Shown one piece after another: positions 28,422-36,340 of a stretch of DNA of 64,000 bases. Every line of letters begins with the position of its first letter. Positions within the stretch are counted from its first letter, which is position 1. The DNA lies in assembly GCF_900103955.1 (NCBI RefSeq), contig NZ_FNIL01000009.1, positions 84,662 through 148,661 of the forward strand, in the 5' to 3' direction. The translations under genes were made by a program, and so were the position numbers. This DNA comes from Alkalicoccus daliensis (GTDB lineage: Bacteria; Bacillota; Bacilli; Bacillales; Salisediminibacteriaceae). The notes under the pieces were generated by a model. The model had not been told where the DNA came from, made no database searches, and was given only the letters and a program-made list of their open reading frames with translations.

Positions 28422-29890
28422 TAGAAATCAAAGGCTTGAGCGGCGGCTATGAAAAACTGCCGGTGATCCAGCAACTGAATGTCAAGGTGAATACCGGAGA
28501 ATTTTTTGGGCTGCTCGGACCGAACGGCAGTGGAAAAACGACGCTGTTCAAGCTGATGAGCGGAGTCCTCCCGGCGAAAGAAGGAACAGTCACACTTCAT
28601 GGGAAATCCCTGCTGAATATGAATTCTTTTACTCGTGCCCGACATATAGCCGTGCTTGCCCAGGAAACAAACATCTCTTTTGATTTCACGGTAGAAGAGA
28701 TTGTGCAGCTTGGAAGATACGCGTTTCAAAAAGGAATTTTTAAAACGCTGTCCAAGTATGATAAACAGCTGATGGAAGAAGTAATGGAGATCACAGATGT
28801 AGTAAAGTACCGCCATAAACCATTTTTAAATTTAAGCGGCGGGGAAAAGCAGAGGGTCCTGCTTGCGAAAGCGCTGGTACAGGAACCGGAAGTACTGCTG
28901 CTTGATGAACCTACCAATCATCTGGATATTAAGCATACGTTTGAAATTCTCGATCTGCTGAAGCGCTGGCAGGAAGAGCGGCAGCTGACTATTTTTGCGA
29001 TACTCCATGATTTAAATATAGCTGCATTATATTGTGACCGGGTCGGTCTTCTGCATCAGGGAGCACTGGAGGAAGTAGGTACCGTGGATGTACTTCGCAA
29101 AAGAAAAAAACTCGCCGAAATTTACGGCGTGGAAACCTGGACACAGCCACATCCAACACTTGCCCGCCCGCAGCTCCTGATGAATCCTCATAAGAAGAAA
29201 GAACAGCCGGTTTCCCTGCTGGAGGCTTATCAGCTGAAGCAGAATGAAGAGGTGATCCGGCTTTCTTTCCCCAAGCCGCTGCGTACTATTTCCAATGGAG
29301 TGGCAGGCGAAGGAATCCAATGGATTAAGCATTTTGCCAATTTTCATGTAGACAAAAATTATGACTGTGAGACGCCGCAGCTGGATGTTGAAAGCTGGCT
29401 GCAGGCACTTGAACTTCCGGTAGAGCAATCGATCGGTATGATGACTGCAGTAAAGGTAGAGAACGCAGTTATTAAAAAAGAAGTACTGAATGGCATTGCG
29501 ATTCTCGTGGTAGTTACAGCTGGCACAGGAAACGCGGTAGATATTACGCATAGAGAAACAGAGATAAGAAATGAAAAAATAGGCACCATTAATACATTGG
29601 TATTTGCAGATGTTCATTTAACAGACGGTGGGCTTGTAAACGCATGTATGTCGGCGACAGAAGCAAAGGTAAAGGCATTGCATGACAACGAAATTACAGA
29701 TGGACTCAGCGGCACGCCTGCAACAAGTACTTCTACAGACAGCCTGGTGATCGCGGCGACACAGCAGGGGGAACGCACTCCCTATGCTGGATCAGGTACA
29801 TTTATCGGCAGAGGAATTGGATATATGGTGTATGAGGCGACGTCAGAAGCACTGCAGATTGATAAGCGCTGGAAGGAAGCCCACTCGTGA
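28418..29890 (+). CDS. Fusion: cobalamin transport ATPase BtuD + adenosylcobinamide amidohydrolase CbiZ
   Basis: 490 residues in two parts. Residues about 1-255 are an ABC ATPase with Walker A GPNGSGKTT, signature LNLSGGEKQR and Walker B VLLLDEPTNHLD, which powers corrinoid import. Residues about 275-490 match CbiZ, including MMTAVKVENAVIKK, VTAGTGNAVDI, HLTDGGLVNACMSATEAK, GTPATSTSTDSLVIA and YAGSGTFIGRGIG. CbiZ cleaves the aminopropanol side of adenosylcobinamide or pseudocobalamin, giving adenosylcobyric acid. The fusion couples import with ligand removal. GTG start at 28418, overlapping btuC by four bases; it overlaps cbiB at its end. Confidence 0.9.
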   Translation: MIEIKGLSGGYEKLPVIQQLNVKVNTGEFFGLLGPNGSGKTTLFKLMSGVLPAKEGTVTLHGKSLLNMNSFTRARHIAVLAQETNISFDFTVEEIVQLGRYAFQKGIFKTLSKYDKQLMEEVMEITDVVKYRHKPFLNLSGGEKQRVLLAKALVQEPEVLLLDEPTNHLDIKHTFEILDLLKRWQEERQLTIFAILHDLNIAALYCDRVGLLHQGALEEVGTVDVLRKRKKLAEIYGVETWTQPHPTLARPQLLMNPHKKKEQPVSLLEAYQLKQNEEVIRLSFPKPLRTISNGVAGEGIQWIKHFANFHVDKNYDCETPQLDVESWLQALELPVEQSIGMMTAVKVENAVIKKEVLNGIAILVVVTAGTGNAVDITHRETEIRNEKIGTINTLVFADVHLTDGGLVNACMSATEAKVKALHDNEITDGLSGTPATSTSTDSLVIAATQQGERTPYAGSGTFIGRGIGYMVYEATSEALQIDKRWKEAHS

Positions 29891-30852
29891 TAGTTATTTA
29901 CACGACGGGCTTTTTGCTCGTTTCCTCGTTTATTGTTGATTGGCTGATTGGGGATCCTAAACGTCTTCCGCATCCAGTCGTCGGATTTGGAAGATTGATC
30001 ACTTACTTTACGCGCAGATGGAATAAAGGATCTGCCTCGCAGAGAAAAGCCAGAGGGATTCTTCTTGTATTCACCATCGTGTTAACTGCCTGGATCATCA
30101 CGTGGGGGATAATTGCTTTTCTTACCTGGATTCATCCGCTGGCAGGACTTGCAGCAAGTATCTGGCTGACTGCTTCAACGATTGCCTGCAAAGGTCTGAA
30201 AGAGGCTGCAGCAGCGGTTCTCCAACCTTTAAAAAGGGGAAATATAGTTGAAGCAAGAAGGGCGCTTTCCATGATAGTAGGGAGAGATACGGAAAAACTC
30301 GATGAATCAGAGATCGTTCGAGGCACTGTTGAGACGGTGGCAGAAAATACGGTGGATGGAGTTACTGCACCTCTCTTCTGGGCGCTGCTCGGCGGCGCAC
30401 CGCTTGCCATGGCGTACCGTGCTGTAAATACACTCGACTCCATGGTAGGTTATAAAAATGCCGAATACAGTTCGTTCGGCTGGGCTTCAGCAAAATTCGA
30501 TGATCTTGTAAACTGGCTTCCGGCGAGATTTACTTCCGTTACCATCTGGCTTGCTTCTTTATTTATACCTGGATCGAAAAGAAAAGAAGGAATAAAGGTT
30601 ACACTCCGCGATGCAAAAAAGCACCCAAGCCCGAACAGCGGCTGGAGCGAAGCGCTTATCGCAGGGTTACTTGGAGTGAAGCTGGGAGGAGTTAACTACT
30701 ATCAGGGAGAAGTATCTAATAGAGCAGAAATGGGCATCGGCAGAAGACCGCTCGTACCGGAAGATATTGAGCGCGCGATTCTTTATTTATATGGCGGTTC
30801 TCTTATCTTTGTCATTGTAACTGCAGCTTTTGCCTTCCTGGCAGGGTGGTAA
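29887..30852 (+). CDS. cbiB: Adenosylcobinamide-phosphate synthase
   Basis: A membrane enzyme of 321 residues joining adenosylcobyric acid with (R)-1-amino-2-propanol phosphate. It has about five hydrophobic segments. Family motifs are the N-terminal DWLIGDPKRLPHPVVGFG, the central GRDTEKLDESEIVRGTVE and TVAENTVDGVTAPLFW, and KHPSPNSGWSEALIAG near the C-terminal third. It starts with GTG overlapping the cbiZ stop by four bases. It uses the product of the CbiZ domain upstream, so gene order follows pathway order. Confidence 0.95.
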   Translation: MIVIYTTGFLLVSSFIVDWLIGDPKRLPHPVVGFGRLITYFTRRWNKGSASQRKARGILLVFTIVLTAWIITWGIIAFLTWIHPLAGLAASIWLTASTIACKGLKEAAAAVLQPLKRGNIVEARRALSMIVGRDTEKLDESEIVRGTVETVAENTVDGVTAPLFWALLGGAPLAMAYRAVNTLDSMVGYKNAEYSSFGWASAKFDDLVNWLPARFTSVTIWLASLFIPGSKRKEGIKVTLRDAKKHPSPNSGWSEALIAGLLGVKLGGVNYYQGEVSNRAEMGIGRRPLVPEDIERAILYLYGGSLIFVIVTAAFAFLAGW

Positions 30853-30965
30853 ATTTCTGCCGATAAAACCCGGGACTGCAGCTGCTGTGTTCATCGCAGC
30901 CACGCATGAAGCAAAAATAACCACTCATCCTGTTTTCATAGTTACAGAAAGGAGAGAAAGAGAGA

Positions 30966-32027
30966 ATGAAATGGCCTGATCACGGCGGACAGCCGCTGCA
31001 GCTGCAGGAAATGCTGCAGGAAAAGAAACGAAATCTTCTGGATTTCAGTGCAAATATTAACCCGCTCGGACCACCGGACTGGGTGAAGGAAGCCGCAGTG
31101 GAGGCACTGGATGCAATGACCGTATACCCCGATCCTGATTATAAAACAGCAGCAGAGGCCGCAGCGGAAAGTGAAAATATTCCTCCGCAGCAAGTACTCA
31201 TAACAAACGGCGGAGCAGAAGCAATTTACCTCGCAGCCCGTCTTGTTACTGGAGGGAAAGTGCTGCTGATTGAACCTTCTTTTAAAGAATACCGGCTGGC
31301 ATGCGCGCATTATCAAATAACAATCGACACTGTCTCTTATAAAAATAACCACTTTCCTGCGGCAGATATTGCAGCAAAAATAAATGAGGTGGATGCAGTA
31401 TTTATCTGCCGTCCGCATAATCCTACCGGCACACTTTCTGCGAAAGAAGAAGTGGAGCAGCTGATGCATGCTGCTCCAGATACATATTTTTTTGTTGATG
31501 AAGCATTTATCGATTTTCTCCCGGAAACTGAAAAGCTGACCAGCCTGCTGGCAGAAAATCCAAAGCTCGTGCTTCTGCGTTCTTTTACGAAAATGTTTGC
31601 AATCCCTGGTCTTAGAAGCGGATGCCTGCTTGCCTCAGAAGAAATAATACAAAAACTTCAAAGCTGGCAGATGCCGTGGAGTGTAAATACAATAAGCGCA
31701 GCGCTGATCCCGAAGATGACAGCAGACAAAAAATTTGTAGAAAGTACGGTTGCCTGGCTGGAGGAGGAACTGCACTGGATACGAAGCAGCTTAAATACAC
31801 ATCGCTGGTCGATGTCCGAGAGCAGAGTGAACTTTTATATACTGCGGGATAAAGAGCTGGATGATCACGAGCCGCTGCTGCGCTTTTTAATGCAGGAAGG
31901 GATTGCTGTCCGGCACACATATAATTTTGACGGTATTAACGGCAGTGCTGTAAGGGCAGCGGTCCGCAGCAGAAATGAAAACAACCAGCTGCTGAGAGCG
32001 CTGCGCCGCTGGGAGGAATCACATTGA
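30966..32027 (+). CDS. cobD: L-threonine-O-3-phosphate decarboxylase
   Basis: A PLP enzyme of 353 residues related to histidinol-phosphate aminotransferase. It makes (R)-1-amino-2-propanol phosphate for the CbiB reaction. Supporting segments are LDFSANINPLGPP at the N-terminus, ITNGGAEAIYL, FICRPHNPTGTL, FVDEAFIDF and the PLP-lysine region LRSFTKMFAIPGLRSG. The ribosome site aaaggagagaaagag is strong. A HisC assignment is possible by sequence alone but the cobalamin context decides for CobD. It overlaps cobU by four bases. Confidence 0.9.
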   Translation: MKWPDHGGQPLQLQEMLQEKKRNLLDFSANINPLGPPDWVKEAAVEALDAMTVYPDPDYKTAAEAAAESENIPPQQVLITNGGAEAIYLAARLVTGGKVLLIEPSFKEYRLACAHYQITIDTVSYKNNHFPAADIAAKINEVDAVFICRPHNPTGTLSAKEEVEQLMHAAPDTYFFVDEAFIDFLPETEKLTSLLAENPKLVLLRSFTKMFAIPGLRSGCLLASEEIIQKLQSWQMPWSVNTISAALIPKMTADKKFVESTVAWLEEELHWIRSSLNTHRWSMSESRVNFYILRDKELDDHEPLLRFLMQEGIAVRHTYNFDGINGSAVRAAVRSRNENNQLLRALRRWEESH

Positions 32028-32548
32028 TTACTTTTATTTCCGGTGGTGCCCGTTCTGGTAAAAGCAGCTTTGCAGAGAAAGAAGTGTTAAAACAATCCCC
32101 AGCTCCAGTCTTTATAGCTACAAGCAGCAGAAGCGATGAGGAAATGATTTTCAGAATCGAGAAGCATCAGAAAGACCGCGCATCTGCGTTTATAACGAAA
32201 GAAGCTGAATTTCATATTGAGGATACCTTAAAACAAGCTGCGCTTGGAGAGGTGCTCCTGGTGGACTGCTTAACTGTCTGGCTGAATGAAGCGATGTTTC
32301 AGCAAAAAAAAACCAAAGCAGAAATCATGGATATAGTGGAGAATTGGTGTGAAATTATTTCCGCAAAGGATCTCAACGCAACTTTTGTTTCCAATGATAT
32401 AAATGAAGGCGGTCTTCCTCCAGATCCGGGCACACAAGCTTATGTGGAAGTGCTGGAAAAAATACACCGGAAAATTATCGCACATGCAGAAAAAGTGATT
32501 CAGGTAAGAGCGGGAATACCTCATTACTGGAAAGAGGGAAAGCTTTAA
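32024..32548 (+). CDS. cobU: Adenosylcobinamide kinase/guanylyltransferase, atypical C-terminus
   Basis: 174 residues. The N-terminal half is a standard CobU: P-loop SGGARSGKSSFAE, FIATSSRSDEEMIFRIEKHQKDR, which contains the candidate guanylylated histidine, and VLLVDCLTVWLNE. Where most CobU proteins have a VGxGIVP...RxFRD segment, this one reads VSNDINEGGLPPDPGTQAYVE. The missing segment is present in the small CobU-like protein encoded at 33827. It starts with TTG, overlapping cobD by four bases. It is expected to phosphorylate adenosylcobinamide and/or make adenosylcobinamide-GDP. Confidence 0.85.
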   Translation: MITFISGGARSGKSSFAEKEVLKQSPAPVFIATSSRSDEEMIFRIEKHQKDRASAFITKEAEFHIEDTLKQAALGEVLLVDCLTVWLNEAMFQQKKTKAEIMDIVENWCEIISAKDLNATFVSNDINEGGLPPDPGTQAYVEVLEKIHRKIIAHAEKVIQVRAGIPHYWKEGKL

Positions 32549-33309
32549 TGAAAAATGCAGTGGATGGGTTTATTTTGTCGGTTCAGTTTTTAACAAGAAT
32601 ACCATTGCCTGTGAAAGCAGAATGGAATGCTTCTTCCAGCAGGTGGGCGCTGCGTTTTTATCCGCTCACAGGTTTACTCATTGGAATACTTCCAGCATTG
32701 CTGGTCTGGTTGTCATTTCCGTTCCCCCTGCTGGTGGAAGCAATGCTGATACTTACTTTTTTCGTCTGGGTCACCGGGGGACTTCATTTGGACGGGTGGA
32801 TGGACGTTTTTGATGCGGTAGGAGCAAATGCTCCGCTGGAAAAGAAGTGGCTGATTATGAAAGATCCACACGTCGGCAGTTTCGGTATTATCGCGCTGAT
32901 CTTTCTTTTAGCATGGAAATTTATCGTAATTTTAGAGCTTCTCGTATTGGAAGCCTCCCCTGCAGTGTTTCTTTTGATTCCGGTTCTGGCCCGCTTTCTC
33001 GTGGTACTGCTGATGACAGCTGTTCCCTCCGTAAAGCAATCTGGACTTGCTGCTGCCTGGCAGAAGCATATTAACAGGAAAGAGGCAGTGATCGCTTCTA
33101 TTCCGGTGATTTTTGTCATTCTTTTAAGCGGAGAAATTTATTTTGCAGCGGTGTTCTTGTCCGCACTCGTATTTTTCTTTTTATACCGCACCTGGCTCAT
33201 GAAAGAATTTAAAGGAATTAACGGAGATCTGGCTGGTGCTTCGATCGAAGGAGGAGAACTGTGGATACTCGTCAGTATTTGGATTTTTATCTCATCCGGC
33301 ATGGTATAA
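32548..33309 (+). CDS. cobS: Adenosylcobinamide-GDP ribazoletransferase (cobalamin synthase)
   Basis: An integral membrane enzyme of 253 residues joining the activated corrin with alpha-ribazole to form adenosylcobalamin. Motifs: FLTRIPLP near the N-terminus, the metal-binding GGLHLDGWMDVFDAVG and MKDPHVGSFGI, and NGDLAGASIEGGEL near the C-terminus. Six to seven membrane segments. It starts one base before the cobU stop ends and overlaps cobC by 49 bases. Confidence 0.95.
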   Translation: MKNAVDGFILSVQFLTRIPLPVKAEWNASSSRWALRFYPLTGLLIGILPALLVWLSFPFPLLVEAMLILTFFVWVTGGLHLDGWMDVFDAVGANAPLEKKWLIMKDPHVGSFGIIALIFLLAWKFIVILELLVLEASPAVFLLIPVLARFLVVLLMTAVPSVKQSGLAAAWQKHINRKEAVIASIPVIFVILLSGEIYFAAVFLSALVFFFLYRTWLMKEFKGINGDLAGASIEGGELWILVSIWIFISSGMV

Positions 33310-33875
33310 CAAAAGCAAATCAGGAAAAAAGGTATGTCGGCTGGACGGATGTTTCCCTGCTGCAGGAGGAGATCGGGCAGCTGACACATTTAAAAACTGT
33401 ACTGGAGAATCAGCCTTGGCTTCAAGTGTATACGAGCGACTTAAAGCGGTGTACAGAAACTCTATCTTTTCTCGGTATAAAAGGAAACAAAGACAGCCGC
33501 CTGCGGGAAGCGAATTTCGGAGGATGGGAAATGTCGACCTATGATGACTTGAAAGAGAAGATACATTACAGAAACTGGCTGGATTGTCCGTTTGAGGTGA
33601 CGCCGCCTGGAGGCGAGAGTTACATGGATTTTCAGAAAAGAGTAAGGGAGTGGCTGGAAGAAAGACTTGCTTCAGTGAGCAGCGGCGCAGTGCTTGCAGT
33701 GACGCATGGTGGTGTGATCCGCCAGCTTCTTCTGGAGCTGGGAGCAGCAGCTTCTTTCTGGGAAGCGAAAGTACCGCACGGAAAAGCTTTGATCGTCCGC
33801 ATGGTGAAATATAAGGAGGGATGGCAGTGCATGTCGTTATCGGAGGTGCCTTCGCAGGAAAACGAGCATATATAA
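33261..33875 (+). CDS. cobC: Alpha-ribazole phosphatase-like histidine phosphatase
   Basis: A 204-residue member of the histidine phosphatase superfamily with the catalytic RHG motif in FYLIRHGITKAN, the partner segment YTSDLKRCTET and the second histidine in AVTHGGVIRQL. In this operon it most likely removes the phosphate from alpha-ribazole 5'-phosphate. GTG start at 33261 with ggaggag about six bases upstream, inside the end of cobS. The generic superfamily leaves other phosphate esters possible; context supports the role. Confidence 0.85.
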   Translation: MDTRQYLDFYLIRHGITKANQEKRYVGWTDVSLLQEEIGQLTHLKTVLENQPWLQVYTSDLKRCTETLSFLGIKGNKDSRLREANFGGWEMSTYDDLKEKIHYRNWLDCPFEVTPPGGESYMDFQKRVREWLEERLASVSSGAVLAVTHGGVIRQLLLELGAAASFWEAKVPHGKALIVRMVKYKEGWQCMSLSEVPSQENEHI

Positions 33876-34201
33876 AAGAATTATATCCTGAGGCAGTATG
33901 GATCGAACCAGGCAGTAATATTCATAATACAACTGCCCGGAAAATTGTTATTACAGGGATTGAAAGCTGGCTGCGGCAGGGCTACGGGTATAAGGATTTC
34001 TGGAACTGGCTTACTCAGGCGGGAGAAAAAAGCAATGTAATCCTCATCATTGAAGAAATGGGGCAGGGGATTGTGCCAATAGATAAAGAAGAACGGAGAC
34101 TGCGGGACGAAAATGGCTGGATATCACAGCGCGCAGTGAAGGAAGCTGCAGTCGTAGACTATATATGGCACGGGCTGGCACAGAGGTGGAAGGAAGAATA
34201 A
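33827..34201 (+). CDS. Short CobU-like protein with altered P-loop
   Basis: About 124 residues. The start MHVVIGGAFAGKR resembles a CobU P-loop but ends GKR where GKS/T is expected, so nucleotide binding may differ. The segment IIEEMGQGIVPIDKEERRLRD followed by ENGWISQ is the canonical C-terminal CobU pattern. It lacks the guanylylation-histidine segment. The GTG at 33827 sits seven bases after aaggagg; the ATG at 33821 abuts it. It is the last gene of the cobalamin operon and overlaps cobC. It may complement the atypical CobU encoded upstream; this is inference. Confidence 0.7.
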   Translation: MHVVIGGAFAGKRAYIKELYPEAVWIEPGSNIHNTTARKIVITGIESWLRQGYGYKDFWNWLTQAGEKSNVILIIEEMGQGIVPIDKEERRLRDENGWISQRAVKEAAVVDYIWHGLAQRWKEE

Positions 34202-34272
34202 AAGTCTGTTCACATATTCATTTATATAGGATACCTGTACAATAGAGAAAGAAAAGCTGAAGGGGGATAAGA

Positions 34273-34443
34273 ATGCTCAATTATCTGCTGCTGGTGATTA
34301 TTTTTTGGATAATATTGTTTGCCTTACTCCGCGCGATGGTATTTGTAACGAAGCGTTCCTGGAAAAAAGATCTTCAATTAACGTTCTTTCAAGCCATACT
34401 GCTTACGGTGCTGTGGATGGTAATGACAAATATGATGGAGTAA
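34273..34443 (+). CDS. Small membrane protein, 56 aa
   Basis: Two hydrophobic segments (residues about 3-19 and 38-53) separated by a basic loop VTKRSWKKD. The ribosome site aagggggat lies about six bases before the ATG at 34273. I do not recognise the family. It lies 70 bases after the cobalamin operon and 27 bases before an acetyltransferase gene, so it may share that gene's transcript. Confidence 0.6.
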   Translation: MLNYLLLVIIFWIILFALLRAMVFVTKRSWKKDLQLTFFQAILLTVLWMVMTNMME

Positions 34444-34470
34444 AAATAAAATAGGAAAGCTGGGAATCAG

Positions 34471-35265
34471 ATGAAAGAAGTGGTGGAAAATACGAATCAG
34501 CTGCGAACTAAAGATTCATTAAAAGCAGATCTGCAGCAAATCGGAGTGAATCCCGGAGATACGTTGCTTGTACACAGCTCCTTAAAAGCAATGGGATTTG
34601 TGAGCGGGGGGCAGCAGGCAGTAATTGAAGCTCTTTGTGAAGCTGTAGGCAGGGAAGGGAATATCGTGATGCCGGCCCAAAGCGGAGACTGGAGTGATCC
34701 GGCAGAATGGGAGGCCCCTCCCGTTCCAAAAGAATGGCATGATGAAATAAGGCATACGATGCCTGCTTTTGATCCGGCCAAGACTCCTACCCGCGGAATG
34801 GGAAGCATTCCTGAGCTGTTCAGAACCTTTCCACAGGTGGTCCGCAGTGTTCATCCAGCTGTTTCTTTTGCTGCGTGGGGACAGGAGGCAGGGGAACTTA
34901 TGCAGGATCATTCACTGAACTATGGGCTGGGAGAGCATTCCCCTTTAAGTAAACTGGAGAAAAAAGAAGCGAAAGTTTTACTTTTAGGAACAGGGTATGA
35001 CACAGCCACCTGTTTTCATCTTGCAGAATACAGAATTCCCTCCTCTTTAAAAATCCGCAAAGGAGCTCCTATTTTAAACGTACAGGGAAACCGGGAATGG
35101 GTGGAGTATGACGAAATTGAAATGAATGAATTCAGGTTCAGTGACTGTGGGATGGCAATGGAGCGTACAATAGAAGTGAATTTGGGGAAAATAGGGTCAG
35201 CTGATTCAAAGCTTTTTTCTTTATCTGAGGCTGTTGCGTTTGCAGTAAAATGGCTGGATGCCTGA
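34471..35265 (+). CDS. AAC(3)-family acetyltransferase (YokD-like)
   Basis: 264 residues of the antibiotic_NAT superfamily, which acetylates the 3-amino group of aminoglycosides. Family segments: LLVHSSLKAMGFVSGG and VMPAQSGDWSDP in the first half, TRGMGSIPE, HPAVSFAAWG and GLGEHSPLSKL in the middle, and LLLGTGYDTATCFHLAEY with its conserved histidine. Chromosomal bacillus members such as YokD are present without clear drug resistance, so the natural substrate is unknown. A weak ribosome site (ggaaagctgggaa) precedes the start. Confidence 0.85.
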   Translation: MKEVVENTNQLRTKDSLKADLQQIGVNPGDTLLVHSSLKAMGFVSGGQQAVIEALCEAVGREGNIVMPAQSGDWSDPAEWEAPPVPKEWHDEIRHTMPAFDPAKTPTRGMGSIPELFRTFPQVVRSVHPAVSFAAWGQEAGELMQDHSLNYGLGEHSPLSKLEKKEAKVLLLGTGYDTATCFHLAEYRIPSSLKIRKGAPILNVQGNREWVEYDEIEMNEFRFSDCGMAMERTIEVNLGKIGSADSKLFSLSEAVAFAVKWLDA

Positions 35266-35352
35266 AGTGGTTCTTCTTCATTAATAGCTGAAAAATAGCT
35301 GAAAGTCATGTTAAAATAATAAAAGACTGAAAATTCAAGGAGGACATTATAT

Positions 35353-35814
35353 ATGGTACAAAAAATGAACGTGGAAAGCTTTAATTTAGACCATACCAAA
35401 GTAGAGGCTCCTTATATCCGACTCGCAGGCAAAGTGGAAGGAACAGAAGATACGATTTATAAATATGACCTTCGCTTCTGCCAGCCAAATAAAGAGCACA
35501 TGGATATGCCTGGCCTGCATTCCTTGGAGCATATGATGGCAGAGTTCAGCCGGAATCACCATGAAAGAATCGTGGATATTTCTCCAATGGGCTGTCAGAC
35601 TGGATTTTATTTAAGCCTGATTAACGATGATGATTATGAAGGGGTACTGGAATTAGTAGAAAAGACGCTGAAAGATGTACTGGAAGCGGACGAAGTTCCT
35701 GCATGCAACGAAGTGCAGTGTGGCTGGGCAGCCTCTCATTCACTTGAAGGAGCAAAAGACATAGCTTCGGATATGCTGGAAAAACGATCTGAATGGACAA
35801 AAGTATTTCAATAA
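35353..35814 (+). CDS. luxS: S-ribosylhomocysteine lyase
   Basis: Cleaves S-ribosylhomocysteine to homocysteine and DPD, the precursor of autoinducer-2, within the activated methyl cycle. It is 153 residues long. The metal-binding HxxEH is His56, Glu59 and His60 (LHSLEH), and the third ligand is Cys123 ([10 protein letters not shown]); Cys81 in [10 protein letters not shown] is the catalytic-region cysteine. A strong aaggagg lies upstream. Monocistronic, with no other methyl-cycle gene beside it. Confidence 0.96.
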   Translation: MVQKMNVESFNLDHTKVEAPYIRLAGKVEGTEDTIYKYDLRFCQPNKEHMDMPGLHSLEHMMAEFSRNHHERIVDISPMGCQTGFYLSLINDDDYEGVLELVEKTLKDVLEADEVPACNEVQCGWAASHSLEGAKDIASDMLEKRSEWTKVFQ

Positions 35815-35985
35815 TATGGGGGAGCCTCTTTCTGAAATGAAAGGGGCTCTTTTGATAGAATAACAGTACAAATTAAAGTTCTATCTAAGAAAGACAGCCT
35901 TTAGCTTGCTTCGATTAACTGTGCGGAACGCTGCTTATTAATTGAGCAGCTAAAGAATTCCCCGCAGCAGACACACCTTTCTTAG

Positions 35986-36031
35986 AACAAGCCCTTGGGT
36001 AATCCTCTCCGAAAGTAAAGCAGCAGTATTA
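35986..36031 (-). repeat. Repeat R3, partial copy
   Basis: On the minus strand it reads taatactgctgctttactttcggagagg, then attacccaagggcttgttct. This matches the left arm of the complete R3 copy at 45335 almost base for base. The opposite arm is missing here. Confidence 0.65.
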
Positions 36032-36163
36032 CTTCTTTTTGAAGAACCTTTATTTACAAAGCAGCTTTTATTTAAAGCAGCAATCAGGACGAGTAATTTG
36101 ATAAATTGTTCCCTTTAGTGAACTAATCATCGAAATACCCAATTAACATAGTTCCTAAGGCAC

Positions 36164-36181
36164 ATTCCACTATAGTGGAAT
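36164..36181. promoter_or_regulatory. Perfect 18-base palindrome, candidate operator
   Basis: ATTCCACTATAGTGGAAT is identical to its own reverse complement. It covers the expected -35 region of a promoter whose -10 box TATAAT lies at 36187-36192, just before the c-di-GMP riboswitch. A bound dimeric regulator is likely; which one is unknown. Confidence 0.6.
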
Positions 36182-36205
36182 ACATATATAATTAATACAA
36201 ATCTA

Positions 36206-36296
36206 ACAACTGATAAAGGCAAACTTTTCGAAAGAAAAGGACGCAAAGCCATGAGCCTAACCACTTGAAAAAGTGTATGGTAGTCAGGCTGCCGGG
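36206..36296 (+). ncRNA. Cyclic di-GMP-I (GEMM-I) riboswitch
   Basis: Shows the family core: aaaggcaaac, the GAAA tetraloop stem ttttcgaaagaaaa, ggacgcaaagcc, and the tetraloop receptor halves cctaa and tatgg, then ggtagtcaggctgccggg. All conserved c-di-GMP-I positions I can check are present. It lies directly upstream of a secreted-protein gene. Confidence 0.92.
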
Positions 36297-36332
36297 CCCT
36301 TTTTTGTGAGCCTCGGCTATCACAAAAGGGGG
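36297..36332 (+). promoter_or_regulatory. Expression platform hairpin covering the ribosome site
   Basis: cccttttttgtga at 36297-36309 pairs with tcacaaaagggg at 36320-36331 (with G-U pairs). The 3' arm contains the Shine-Dalgarno aaaaggggg of the following gene, so control is probably at translation initiation. The T run in the 5' arm leaves open a termination mechanism too. Confidence 0.65.
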
Positions 36333-36340
36333 TATTTATT

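Larger units (their letters stand above)
35815..36205. other. Gene-free stretch after luxS
   Basis: A weak hairpin directly after luxS (35818-35852, ggggagcctctt/aaaggggctctttt) is its probable terminator. A half copy of repeat R3 lies at 35986-36031. A perfect 18-base palindrome and a TATAAT box precede the riboswitch at 36206. No coding frame is convincing. Confidence 0.55.
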
